DNA of 64,000 nt from positions 1 to 64,000 of the forward strand of contig JBBPZM010000009.1 in NCBI GenBank assembly GCA_038199035.1, in the 5' to 3' direction. Shown here one piece after another: positions 15,926 through 23,834 of the stretch. The notes under the pieces are model-generated. The model was not told where the DNA came from. It did not search any database and saw only the letters and a list, made by a program, of their open reading frames with translations. The DNA is from DATAEY01 sp038199035. GTDB lineage: Bacteria; Actinomycetota; Thermoleophilia; Solirubrobacterales; Solirubrobacteraceae. The translations under genes were made by a program, and so were the position numbers. The stretch's first letter is position 1, and each line of letters begins with the position of its first letter.

Positions 15926-17131
15926 TCAGCGCGTGTTGTCGTCGATCAGCCCGCGGAGCTGGTCGATGGCCTGCTGGGGGTCGCTGGCGGTGACCGGCCT
16001 CAGCTGTGGTCCGCCGCCCGAGCCCGAGGCCAGGATGACGATCAGGGCGACGATGAGGGCGGCGACCACCAGGGCGACGAACGCCCCGCTGAGCGAGAGC
16101 CGCCGGCGGCGGCGTGCGGCCCGTCGTGCCGCCTCGGGTGCGGGCCGGCGATCCGGGCGCACGGCCGGGAACGGCTGGGCGGGAGTCGGCTGGGGGCGCG
16201 CCCGCCGCGGCATCATGCGCGTGGCCTGCGTGGCGTCGGGCGCCTGGCGCGAGGTCATCATGTGCGTGGCCGCGGTGGCGTCCTCGAGGTCGGCCTGCGG
16301 CGGCTCGAGGCCGCGCGAGCCGGCGCGCAGCGCCTCGCCCATGGCGATCGCGTCGGCGTAGCGGGCGTCGGGGTCGATGGCCAGCGAGCGCGCGACGGCG
16401 TGGGCCAGCGTCGGGCTCACCGCGTGGTTGACGGCGTCGAGGGGCACCGGCAACTCGCGCTGCTGCTTGAGGGCGAGCTCCGACAGCGAGCTGGCCTCGT
16501 AGGGCAGGCGGCCGGAGAGCAGCTGGTAGGTGACGACCCCCAGGGCGTAGAGGTCGGCCGGCGGGCCGGCCTCCTCCCCGCGGGCCTGCTCGGGGGCGAG
16601 GTAGGCGGCGGTGCCCAGGACCGAGCCGACCTGGGTGATGCTGGACTGCTCGGTGGCCTTGGCGATGCCGAAGTCGGCCAGCTTGAGCACCCCGTCGTGG
16701 GAGAGCAGGAGGTTGCCGGGCTTGACGTCGCGGTGGACGACGCCATTGCGGTGAGCGTGCTCGAGGCCGCGGCACGCCTGGCCGATGACGTCGAGCGTCT
16801 GGTCGACCTCGAGCGTGCCCTCGTCGCGCAGCAGCTCGGCGCACGACGGGCCGTCGACCAGCTCCATGACGATGAAGTGCTGCCCGCTGCGCTCGTCGAG
16901 GCCGAAGTCGAAGACCTGGACGATGTTGGGGTGCACGAGCTTGGCGGCGGCCAGGGCCTCGCGGCGGAAGCGGGCGACGAAGTTGGGATCCTCGGCCAGG
17001 TGCTCGGCCAGCAGCTTGACCGCGACCCGCCGCTCTAGGCGCGCGTCGAGCGCCTGCTGGACGGTCGACATGCCACCCGTCCCCAGGCGCCGCTCGAGGC
17101 GGTAGCGCCCGGCGATGACGGCCGAGCTCAC
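15926..17131 (-). CDS. Membrane Ser/Thr protein kinase (PknB-like)
   Basis: 401 residues. Intact Hanks-type kinase: Gly-rich loop GTGGMSTV (17-24), ATP lysine K39, HRDVKPGN with catalytic D125 (123-130), DFG at 143-145 and an APE-like LAPEQ (169-172). After an Arg/Pro linker (300-336) comes one membrane helix (about 337-359) and a short outer segment of about 42 residues without PASTA repeats. The juxtamembrane part holds two DATxATxMM repeats (about 274-297), possible Thr phosphosites. GTG start overlaps the stop of the upstream lipoprotein (GTGA). Confidence 0.9.
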   Translation of the reverse strand: MSSAVIAGRYRLERRLGTGGMSTVQQALDARLERRVAVKLLAEHLAEDPNFVARFRREALAAAKLVHPNIVQVFDFGLDERSGQHFIVMELVDGPSCAELLRDEGTLEVDQTLDVIGQACRGLEHAHRNGVVHRDVKPGNLLLSHDGVLKLADFGIAKATEQSSITQVGSVLGTAAYLAPEQARGEEAGPPADLYALGVVTYQLLSGRLPYEASSLSELALKQQRELPVPLDAVNHAVSPTLAHAVARSLAIDPDARYADAIAMGEALRAGSRGLEPPQADLEDATAATHMMTSRQAPDATQATRMMPRRARPQPTPAQPFPAVRPDRRPAPEAARRAARRRRRLSLSGAFVALVVAALIVALIVILASGSGGGPQLRPVTASDPQQAIDQLRGLIDDNTR

Positions 17132-17694
17132 CCCGTGCCTCCGGTCCCGTTTCCCCCGCCGCTGCCTCCACTGCCCCCGCTGCCTCCGTTCCCGCCGCTG
17201 GGCGGCGTGCCGCCGCTCCCCCCGCCGTCCGACGGAGGCGAGGGCGAGGGCGGGGTGGTCGGAGTCGGCCGGGGTGAGGGGGTCGTCGGCTCGGGCGTCG
17301 GGGTGGTGGCCGTGGGCGTCGGCGTCTCGGTGGTCGTCGGCGCCTGGGTGGGCGTCGTCTCGGTGGGGGTGGTCGACGTGGTGGTGTCCTGCTTGCCGCA
17401 CTCGGCGACCACCCGGTCGCGCACGTGGTTGAACCCCTCGGTCAGCCGCTCGCGCAGGCGCGCGTCGAGCTGGGCGGGAAGGTCGTTGACGTGGGCCAGG
17501 CCGTCGGCCGCTTCGGCCTGGGCGCGCTTGCACTCCTGGGCCGAGACGTCCGAGGAGACCTTGTCGAGGTCGTCATTGAGGACGCTGGCCTGGGACGCGG
17601 GGATCAGCCCGCTGGGTCGATCACCGCACGCCACCAAAAAGGCGCTGGACAGGCCCAGCGCCGCCGCGGCGACGACGATCGCTAACGGGCGCAT
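17128..17694 (-). CDS. Lipoprotein with Thr/Pro and Gly-rich tail
   Basis: 188 residues. Signal peptide with lipobox SAFLVAC (Cys at about 23) predicts export and lipid anchoring. Residues 24-100 are a helical domain with two further cysteines (in AQECKRAQ and AECGKQD), perhaps disulfide-bonded. Residues 103-188 are low complexity: Thr/Pro repeats (TTTETPTPTAT), then Ser/Gly-rich (GGSGGSGGSGGG). It precedes the kinase with a 4-base overlap, so it may be a sensor or wall-linked partner of the kinase; this is context only. Confidence 0.7.
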   Translation of the reverse strand: MRPLAIVVAAAALGLSSAFLVACGDRPSGLIPASQASVLNDDLDKVSSDVSAQECKRAQAEAADGLAHVNDLPAQLDARLRERLTEGFNHVRDRVVAECGKQDTTTSTTPTETTPTQAPTTTETPTPTATTPTPEPTTPSPRPTPTTPPSPSPPSDGGGSGGTPPSGGNGGSGGSGGSGGGNGTGGTG

Positions 17695-17706
17695 CGCCGG
17701 GGCATC

Positions 17707-18438
17707 CTACTGCCCGTATTCCAGGCGCTCGGCCAGCGAGTCGGGCAGCCTGGCGGCGCGGATCGCGTCGGCCGCGGCGGCGACGTCGTAGCCGGTGCGC
17801 CGGAACTCCACCGACCAGGCCGAGGTGTCGAGGACGAGCCAGGCCGCGCGGGGATCGCCGTCGCGCGGCTGGCCGACGCTGCCGGGATTGAGCAGCCACT
17901 CGCCCTCGGAGACGTCGAGGGCAGCGCCGTCGGGGCGGGTCTCCCCGGTGGCCGGCTCGCCCTCCCGCCGGCAGAACGACAGAGCGACGTGCGAGTGGCC
18001 GACCAGGCAGACCCGGCGCTCCTGGACGTCGAGGCACAGCTCGGCCAGCAGGGTGGAGAGGACGTACTCCCACACCGGGTCGCGCGGGCTGGCGTGGTAG
18101 AGGCCCACGTCGCGGTGCATCAGCTCCGGCTCGAGGTCGAGCAGGAACTCGAGGTTGTCGCGCGCGAGCGTCTCCTGGGTCCAGCGTGCCGCCAGCTCGG
18201 CCCCGCGGGAGAACTCGGACATCGAGATGTCCCCGCGGACCGCGAGGTCGTGGTTGCCGACCAGGCACAGGTCGCAGTGCTGGCGGGCGAGCTCGACGCA
18301 GGCGTCGGGCTCGGCCCCGTAGCCCACGAGGTCGCCCAGGCACCACACCTGGTGGACGTGGGCGCCGGGGATCTCGGCCAGCACCGCCTCGAAGGCCGGG
18401 CGGTTGCCGTGGATGTCGGAGACGATGGCGGCGCGCAC
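17707..18438 (-). CDS. Calcineurin-like metallophosphoesterase (YfcE/MJ0936-like)
   Basis: 243 residues. Metal-binding motifs in order: SDIHGNRPAFEAVL (D8, H10), CLGDLVGYG (GD at about 35-36), GNHD at about 61-64, GHSH near 148-151. Family proteins hydrolyse phosphodiesters or phosphatases of small nucleotides. Position just upstream of the lipoprotein-kinase pair on the same strand (12-base gap) suggests one operon of three genes; a protein-phosphatase role is possible but not shown by the sequence. Confidence 0.82.
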   Translation of the reverse strand: MRAAIVSDIHGNRPAFEAVLAEIPGAHVHQVWCLGDLVGYGAEPDACVELARQHCDLCLVGNHDLAVRGDISMSEFSRGAELAARWTQETLARDNLEFLLDLEPELMHRDVGLYHASPRDPVWEYVLSTLLAELCLDVQERRVCLVGHSHVALSFCRREGEPATGETRPDGAALDVSEGEWLLNPGSVGQPRDGDPRAAWLVLDTSAWSVEFRRTGYDVAAAADAIRAARLPDSLAERLEYGQ

Positions 18439-18485
18439 GGGTGGCAGGGGAACCTACCTGCGCCGCCCTCACTACATTGGCCCGC

Positions 18486-19709
18486 GTGGCCCATCGCCGG
18501 GACGTCCGCCTGTCCGTCGCCCTGGTGGCCGCCGTCGCCGCCGCCCAGACCGCCGTGCTGCTGCTGCGGCCGCGCGGCGGGGTGATCGAGCCGGCGGCCG
18601 TCAGCGCCCGCTCGTACTTCAGCGCGAGCCAGATCGAGCGCTCGCGAGCCTACCGCCGGCCCGCGCTCGCCCTCTACGGCGCCCAGCTGGCGATCGAGGG
18701 CGCGCTGCTCCTGGCGCTGGCCCGCCGGCCGCCGGGCCGGCTGCGCGGGCCGTTTCGGCGGCCTCTGGTCGCCGGGGTCGCCGCTGGCGCGGTCCTATCG
18801 GCCGGCCTGACCGTGGCCACGCTCCCGCTGAGCGCCGTCTCGCGCCAGCGTGCGCTGGGGGCGGGGTTGGCCACGCAGTCCTGGCCCGGCTGGGCGGCCG
18901 ACGTGGCCAAGTCCACGGCCATCGGCGCTGGCCTGGCCGGGGTGGGAGCGGCGGTCCTGCTGGCCCTCATGCGCCGCTTTCCCCGCACCTGGTGGGCGCC
19001 GACCGCCGTCGCCGCCGTCGCTGTGGGCGCCCTCTTCCTCTACGCCGGGCCCGTCGTCCTCGACCCGCTGTTCAACCGCTTCAAGCCGCTGCCGCCGGGG
19101 GGTACGCGCACCGACGTGCTCGACCTGGCGCGCGCCGCCGGAGTGAAGGTAGGGGAGGTCTACGAGGTCGACGCCAGCCGCCGCACGACGGCAGCCAACG
19201 CCTACGTCACCGGGCTGGGGGCGACCAAGCGGGTGGTCCTCTACGACACCCTGCTCGACCACTTCACGCGCGACGAGGTCCGCCTCGTCGTCGCCCACGA
19301 GCTGGGGCACGTGCACTACCGCGACGTCCCGCACGGGCTGATCTTCCTCGCCCTCGTCGCGCCCCTGTCCACGCTCGCCGCCCAGCGGCTGTCCGAGCGG
19401 CTGTCTCCCCGTGCCGGCGCCTCGCCGGCCGGCCTGCCCGCCATCGCGCTTTCGCTGGCCCTGATGGCTGGCGCCGTGGGCGTCGTCTCCAACCAGCTGT
19501 CGCGGGGAATCGAGGCCCGGGCCGACTCCTTCTCGCTGGCCCTCACCGGGGCGCCGGAGCCGTTCATCGGGTTCGAGCGCCGGATCACCGTGCGAAACCT
19601 GGCCGAGCCCGACCCGCCCGGATGGGTAGTCGCCCTGCTGGGAACCCACCCGCCGACGGTGGAGCGGATCGGCGCAGCCGTGGCCTACGAGCGCGGCGCC
19701 CGGCCGTGA
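18486..19709 (+). CDS. M48 family integral membrane metalloprotease (Ste24-like)
   Basis: 407 residues with about six hydrophobic segments and the zinc motif HELGH (H271, E272, H275) in VVAHELGHVHYRD; the third ligand Glu is in GIEARADSFSL about 60 residues on. YVTGLGATKRVVLYDTLLDHF before the motif is typical of CAAX prenyl-protease-like enzymes. Probably a membrane-protein quality-control protease. GTG at 18486 lies close to the divergent phosphoesterase start, sharing a promoter region of under 50 bases. Confidence 0.85.
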   Translation: MAHRRDVRLSVALVAAVAAAQTAVLLLRPRGGVIEPAAVSARSYFSASQIERSRAYRRPALALYGAQLAIEGALLLALARRPPGRLRGPFRRPLVAGVAAGAVLSAGLTVATLPLSAVSRQRALGAGLATQSWPGWAADVAKSTAIGAGLAGVGAAVLLALMRRFPRTWWAPTAVAAVAVGALFLYAGPVVLDPLFNRFKPLPPGGTRTDVLDLARAAGVKVGEVYEVDASRRTTAANAYVTGLGATKRVVLYDTLLDHFTRDEVRLVVAHELGHVHYRDVPHGLIFLALVAPLSTLAAQRLSERLSPRAGASPAGLPAIALSLALMAGAVGVVSNQLSRGIEARADSFSLALTGAPEPFIGFERRITVRNLAEPDPPGWVVALLGTHPPTVERIGAAVAYERGARP

Positions 19710-19802
19710 GGGTCGGTTCCGCTGACCGCGCCCGACCCTGACGGCCGCTTCCGCTGACCGCGCCCGACCCTGAGGGCCGCTTCGGCTCACCGCGCCCGGC
19801 CC
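19707..19802. repeat. Three tandem 32-bp repeats after the M48 gene
   Basis: Units start at 19707, 19739 and 19771, with a partial fourth from 19803. Each begins with TGA (the first is the M48 stop codon) and contains CCGCTGACCGCGCCCGACC or a near copy; units 1 and 2 differ at about three positions. The array fills the space up to the convergent DUF3467 gene. Function unknown. Confidence 0.85.
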
Positions 19803-19812
19803 TGAGGGCCGG

Positions 19813-20115
19813 TCAGCGCTCTTCTTCCCCGCCGAACTCCGGCAGGTTCTTGATCCCCTCGCGGGTGCGCCACTTGGAGTAGTTGTCCTCCATGGCGTCG
19901 ATCAGTTCGCGCATGAACTTGGGCGAGAGGTTGACCCGCGAGACGACTACCCCGGGGATCTCCTCCTCGTCGACCTCGTGGTCGACGCGGGCGAAGGTGA
20001 TGGTGAACTCGTACTCGGAGTGCGAGACGTTCGCGAAGTTCGCGTAGACCCCCGCCATGATCTCCGGCGAGAAGTGGATGTTGATCTGGCGCTCCTGGGC
20101 GTCGTCCTCGGGCAC
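19813..20115 (-). CDS. DUF3467 protein
   Basis: 100 residues, acidic. The pattern INIHFSPEIMAGVYANFANVSHSE followed by EFTITFARVD and RVNLSPKFMRELIDAMEDN is the DUF3467 signature (quoted in parts; residues about 11-34, 36-45 and 60-78). Function is unknown. No signal peptide or membrane helix. It is divergent from rlmH by 17 bases and convergent with the M48 gene across the tandem repeats. Confidence 0.85.
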   Translation of the reverse strand: MPEDDAQERQINIHFSPEIMAGVYANFANVSHSEYEFTITFARVDHEVDEEEIPGVVVSRVNLSPKFMRELIDAMEDNYSKWRTREGIKNLPEFGGEEER

Positions 20116-20132
20116 GGTTCTAGTATCGCAGG

Positions 20133-20540
20133 GTGCGGATCATCGTCCTGGCCGTCGGCCGCCTGCGTCCGCCCTACGCCGATGACGTCCGCCACTACCA
20201 GAAGCTCCTGGCCGGGCACGCCCGGCTGGAGCTGATCGAGCTGCGCGACGACAAGCAGGTGGTCCGGCGACTGCCCGAGCGCGCCTTCACCTCGCTGCTG
20301 GATCGCGACGGCCAGGCCTTCGACAGCGAGTCGTTCGCCGCTTTCCTGGAGGAGCGTCGCCAGGGCGGTCGCGACCTGTGCTTCGTCATCGGCGGCCCCA
20401 AGGGCCTCGACCTCGAGGGAGTCGAGCACCGCTTCTCGCTCGGACCGCTGACCCTGCCCCACCAGCTCGCGCGCGTCGTGCTGCTCGAGCAGCTCTACCG
20501 GGCCCACAAGATCCTGGCCGGCGAGCCCTACCACAACTGA
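20133..20540 (+). CDS. rlmH: 23S rRNA (pseudouridine1915-N3)-methyltransferase
   Basis: 135 residues, SPOUT-class methyltransferase acting on helix 69 of assembled 70S ribosomes. The family motifs are all present: AVGRLRPPYADDV at the N terminus, SAM-binding FVIGGPKGL at about 87-95, and the C-terminal LARVVLLEQLYRA followed by HKILAGEPYHN. Length is normal slightly short of E. coli (155). GTG start. Its stop shares one base with the next start (TGATG at 20538-20542). Confidence 0.94.
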   Translation: MRIIVLAVGRLRPPYADDVRHYQKLLAGHARLELIELRDDKQVVRRLPERAFTSLLDRDGQAFDSESFAAFLEERRQGGRDLCFVIGGPKGLDLEGVEHRFSLGPLTLPHQLARVVLLEQLYRAHKILAGEPYHN

Positions 20541-21583
20541 TGGCCCGCGGCCACCCACAGCCCCGGCGTGCCGGCGCGCCGAGCTCGGCGCCCGCCGACC
20601 TCGCCGCCTTCACCCGTCGGCTCGGCCAGCTCGGGCTGGTCATCGTCGTCCTCCTCGCCGCCGGGACGCTCGGGTTCGTGGTAACCGAAAGCCTGTCGGT
20701 GTGGGACGGCTTGGTCCTCTCGCTCGACACCGTGGCCACCGTCGGCTCGATCGCCTCGCCCCACGACGTCGGCGGGCAAGTGGTCAAGGTCCTGCTGATC
20801 GTGCTGGGCGTGGGTACGCTCTTCTACGCCCTAGTGACGGTCACCGAGTTCTTCGTCGCCGGGCACCTGGCCGAGCTGCTGGCCGAGCGCCGGATGCAGA
20901 AGATGATCGACTCGCTCTCCGACCACTACCTGATATGCGGCTTCGGCCGCGTGGGCCGCCAGGTCGCCCGCGACCTGACCGTCGCCGGGGTGCCGTTCGT
21001 GGTCATCGACGACAACCCCGATAACCAGGAGCAGGTCGAGGATGCGGGCGTGCGCCACCTCGACGAGCCTCCGTCGGACGACGAGACGCTACGCGCGGCG
21101 GGCATCGAGCGGGCCCGCGGGGTTCTGGCCTGCGTGGATTCGGACGCCGAGAACATCTTCATCACGCTGACCGCCCGCGAGCTCCGGGCCGACATCGAGA
21201 TCGTCGCCCGTGCGGCGGTGGAGGACTCCGAGAAGAAGCTGCGGCGCGCTGGCGCCGACCGGGTCGTGTCGCCCTACAAGACCAGCGGCTCGGAGATGGC
21301 CCGCCTGGCCCTGCACCCTCAGGTCTCCGAGCGGGTGGACGTCTCGCCGGAGTACCGCATGGAGGAGATAACCGTCTGTCCGGGCTGCCGGGCGGCGGGG
21401 CTGCGGGTCGGCGAGGTCAGTCGCGACTCGACGATCGTCGCCCTGCGGCGCGCAGACGGCACGTTCCGGCCCCAGCCCACCGACGACACCGTGCTCGAGC
21501 CCGGTGACGTGGTGGTGGCGCTCGGGCCCATGGGGACGATCGACCGCCTCGAGGGCCTGCTCGAGCCGACCGCCGCGCAGTGA
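20540..21583 (+). CDS. Two-helix K+ channel with RCK (TrkA-N/TrkA-C) domains
   Basis: 347 residues. Order: membrane helix 1 (about 31-48), pore region (55-75), membrane helix 2 (81-106), Rossmann RCK_N with GFGRVGRQ at 134-141 and the acidic VIDDNPD after the second strand, then RCK_C from about 245 containing a CPGC pair. This is the MthK/GsuK-type plan. The selectivity filter position reads T67-V-G-S-I71 where TVGYG is expected, so ion selectivity is uncertain. The RCK part suggests gating by nucleotide or Ca. ATG overlaps the rlmH stop; the C-terminal end overlaps argS by 4 bases. Confidence 0.85.
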   Translation: MARGHPQPRRAGAPSSAPADLAAFTRRLGQLGLVIVVLLAAGTLGFVVTESLSVWDGLVLSLDTVATVGSIASPHDVGGQVVKVLLIVLGVGTLFYALVTVTEFFVAGHLAELLAERRMQKMIDSLSDHYLICGFGRVGRQVARDLTVAGVPFVVIDDNPDNQEQVEDAGVRHLDEPPSDDETLRAAGIERARGVLACVDSDAENIFITLTARELRADIEIVARAAVEDSEKKLRRAGADRVVSPYKTSGSEMARLALHPQVSERVDVSPEYRMEEITVCPGCRAAGLRVGEVSRDSTIVALRRADGTFRPQPTDDTVLEPGDVVVALGPMGTIDRLEGLLEPTAAQ

Positions 21584-23226
21584 CGCCGCTGGAGGAGCTG
21601 CGAGCCGCCGTCGAGCAGGCGGCGGCCTTGCTGCGCGGGGGCGACGGGACGGGAGCGGCGCCCACGCTCGAGCGCCCCAAGAAGGCGCAGTTCGGCGACT
21701 ACGCGACCAATGCGGCCATGCTGCTCGCCCCGGTGCTGGGGGAGGCGCCGCGGGAGGTCGCCGCGCGCCTGGGCGCCGAGCTCGCCGTGACCCTCGGCTC
21801 CCGCCTCGATCGCGTGGACGTCGCCGGGCCTGGCTTCCTCAACCTCTTCCTGGCCGACGCCTGGTACCGCGACGCGCTGGCCTTCGTGGTCGAGGCGGGT
21901 GCGCAGCTCGGAGCCGCTCGCCCGGAGGACGCGCGGCGGGTGCTGGTCGAGTTCGTCTCGGCCAACCCCACCGGCCCCCTGACGGCGGCCGGGGGGCGCC
22001 ATGCCGCCTACGGGGACGCGCTGGCCCGACTGCTGGAGCTGCGCGGCTGCCGCGTCACCCGCGAGTACTACGTCAACGACCACGGCTCCCAGGTGCGGCG
22101 CCTGGGGGAGTCGGTGCTGGCCCGGGCCCGGGGGGAAGATGTGCCCGAGGGCGGCTACGAGGGCGACTACGTGCGCTCGCTGGCGGCGGAGCTCGGTGTG
22201 CGGGGCGAGGAGGAGGACGAGGCGGTTGCCATGCGGGCCGCGGAGCTCCTGATCGCGGGCATCCGCGCGACCCTCCACCGCTTCCGCGTCGACTTCGACG
22301 CCTTCTTCTCCGAGCGCACCCTGCACGAGTCCCAGCCGAGCGCCGTGGAGCGCGAGTACGCGCGGCTCGAGTCCGCCGGGCAGGTCTACCGCTCCGAGGG
22401 GGCGCTGTGGCTGCGGACCACGGCCTTCGGCGACGACAAGGACCGGGTGTTGCGCCGCTCCACCGGCGAGGACACCTACTTCGCCACCGATGTCGCCTAC
22501 CACGAGGACAAGCGCGAGCGCGGCTTCGACCGCCTGATCGACGTGTGGGGGGCAGACCACCACGGCTATGTGGGGCGGATGCGGGCGGCGTGGCAGGCGC
22601 TGGGCGGCGATCCGGAGGCACTCGAGCTGATCATCATGCAGTTCGTCAACGTGATCGAGCGCGGCGAGCGGGCGTCGATGTCCAAGCGCCGGGGCGACTT
22701 CGTCACGCTCGACGACCTGCTCGACGAGATCGGCGTCGACGCGGCGCGCTTCTTCATGCTCGCCCGCTCGCACGACACGACGGTCGACCTCGACCTCGAC
22801 CTGGCCCGCGAGCAGTCGGCCGAGAACCCGGTCTACTACGTGCAGTACGCGCATGCCCGGATCGCCTCGATGCGCGAGCGCGCGGGGGAGGAGAGGGTGG
22901 CGGCGGCGCTTGCCCCGGCCTCGTGGGACACCGGCTCGGCCTTGGAGGAGGTCGCGCTCGACCCCGCGGAGCGCACCCTGGTGCGCAAGCTGGTCGAGTT
23001 CCCGGCTGAGGCGGCCGAGGCGGCCGAGCGCCGGGCGCCCCACCGCATCGCCGTCTACGCGCTGGAGCTGGCGCAGGACTTCACGGCGTTCTACCGCGAC
23101 TGCCGGGTGGTGGGGGCGGCGCCGGAGGGCGTCGAGTCGTTCCGCCTGGCTCTCTCGGTGGCCGCCCAGCGGGTGATCGCGCGCTCGCTGGACCTGCTGG
23201 GGGTGGCCGCGCCGCAGTCGATGTGA
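21580..23226 (+). CDS. argS: Arginyl-tRNA synthetase with altered HIGH motif
   Basis: 548 residues, class I synthetase charging tRNA-Arg. The N-terminal tRNA-binding domain, FGDYATN, the segment VEFVSANPTGPL (about 123-134), YYVNDHGSQ, and the KMSKS-equivalent S-M367-S-K-R370 are all recognisable, and the C-terminal anticodon-binding DALR domain is present. Where the family has HVGHGR, this protein has T135-A-A-G-G-R140, so both HIGH histidines are missing. With no second argS in the window it is presumably functional; the variant may be lineage-specific. GTG start overlaps the channel gene (GTGA). Confidence 0.93.
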   Translation: MTPLEELRAAVEQAAALLRGGDGTGAAPTLERPKKAQFGDYATNAAMLLAPVLGEAPREVAARLGAELAVTLGSRLDRVDVAGPGFLNLFLADAWYRDALAFVVEAGAQLGAARPEDARRVLVEFVSANPTGPLTAAGGRHAAYGDALARLLELRGCRVTREYYVNDHGSQVRRLGESVLARARGEDVPEGGYEGDYVRSLAAELGVRGEEEDEAVAMRAAELLIAGIRATLHRFRVDFDAFFSERTLHESQPSAVEREYARLESAGQVYRSEGALWLRTTAFGDDKDRVLRRSTGEDTYFATDVAYHEDKRERGFDRLIDVWGADHHGYVGRMRAAWQALGGDPEALELIIMQFVNVIERGERASMSKRRGDFVTLDDLLDEIGVDAARFFMLARSHDTTVDLDLDLAREQSAENPVYYVQYAHARIASMRERAGEERVAAALAPASWDTGSALEEVALDPAERTLVRKLVEFPAEAAEAAERRAPHRIAVYALELAQDFTAFYRDCRVVGAAPEGVESFRLALSVAAQRVIARSLDLLGVAAPQSM

Positions 23227-23282
23227 CGGTTGCCCGCTCGACCGACCCCGGCGGCTGAGGCAAGCGCGAAAGGCGGAGGTGC

Positions 23283-23309
23283 GCGAGCGGCGGCACGCCG
23301 GCCCGCCGC
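23283..23309. terminator. Bidirectional hairpin between argS and ccmH
   Basis: Perfect 9-bp stem GAGCGGCGG (23283-23291) / CCGCCGCTC (23301-23309) with a 9-base loop, touching the ccmH stop at 23310. It separates two convergent genes; no U-run. Confidence 0.45.
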
Positions 23310-23777
23310 TCAGCGGTCGTAGCGCGCGAGGTCCTCGTCCAGCCGCCGCGCGTCGGCCGGGGCGAGCGGGCCGGCCCCGGGGACGGGCGCGTTGGCGGGG
23401 GCTCGCGGCTTGCGCCCGCGCCACCTCGCCAGCGCCAAGACGAGCGCGAGCAGGGCGGCGATCCCGATCAGGATCGGGACGAGGTAGGCGGCGAGATCGA
23501 ACCCGCTGCCGGGCGGCGTGGCCAGCACCTGCGGCCCGTACTGGTCGACCAGCCGGCGCTTGATCTGCCCTTTGGTTTCCCCACGATCGATCAGGGAACG
23601 GATGAACGCCCGCTCGCGGTCGGCCTGCGGGGACTCCGCGAGGTTGAGCGACGTGCCGCACACCGGGCACATCACCTCGTCCTCCACGTCGGGGAGGGTC
23701 GGCACCGAGGCCGCGCTCGCGGCTCCCACCGGGAGGAGGGCCAACGCGAGCGACAGGGCGAGCAGCACGCGGCGCAT
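23310..23777 (-). CDS. ccmH: Cytochrome c maturation protein CcmH (CcmH/NrfF)
   Basis: 155 residues. Signal peptide (1-23), then the redox motif C37-P-V-C40 (family LRCxxC) in DEVMCPVCGTSL, followed by the helical ERAFIRSLIDRGETKGQI and QYGPQVLATPP, and a membrane helix at about 96-116. CcmH keeps apocytochrome c cysteines reduced for haem attachment. Other Ccm genes (ccmE, ccmF) are 30 kb away in this window, so the system is split over loci. Confidence 0.85.
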   Translation of the reverse strand: MRRVLLALSLALALLPVGAASAASVPTLPDVEDEVMCPVCGTSLNLAESPQADRERAFIRSLIDRGETKGQIKRRLVDQYGPQVLATPPGSGFDLAAYLVPILIGIAALLALVLALARWRGRKPRAPANAPVPGAGPLAPADARRLDEDLARYDR

Positions 23778-23834
23778 GCCCGCCTAGGGTAGAGCGCACC
23801 GCGTCCGAGCCAACCGACTCGTAGTCTCAGCGCG

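Noticed and set aside
19707..19815. CRISPR array
   Set aside because: The 32-bp units are directly adjacent without spacers, and no cas gene is near.
21319..23799. 826-residue minus-strand frame over argS and ccmH
   Set aside because: Shadow of argS; no domain and atypical composition.
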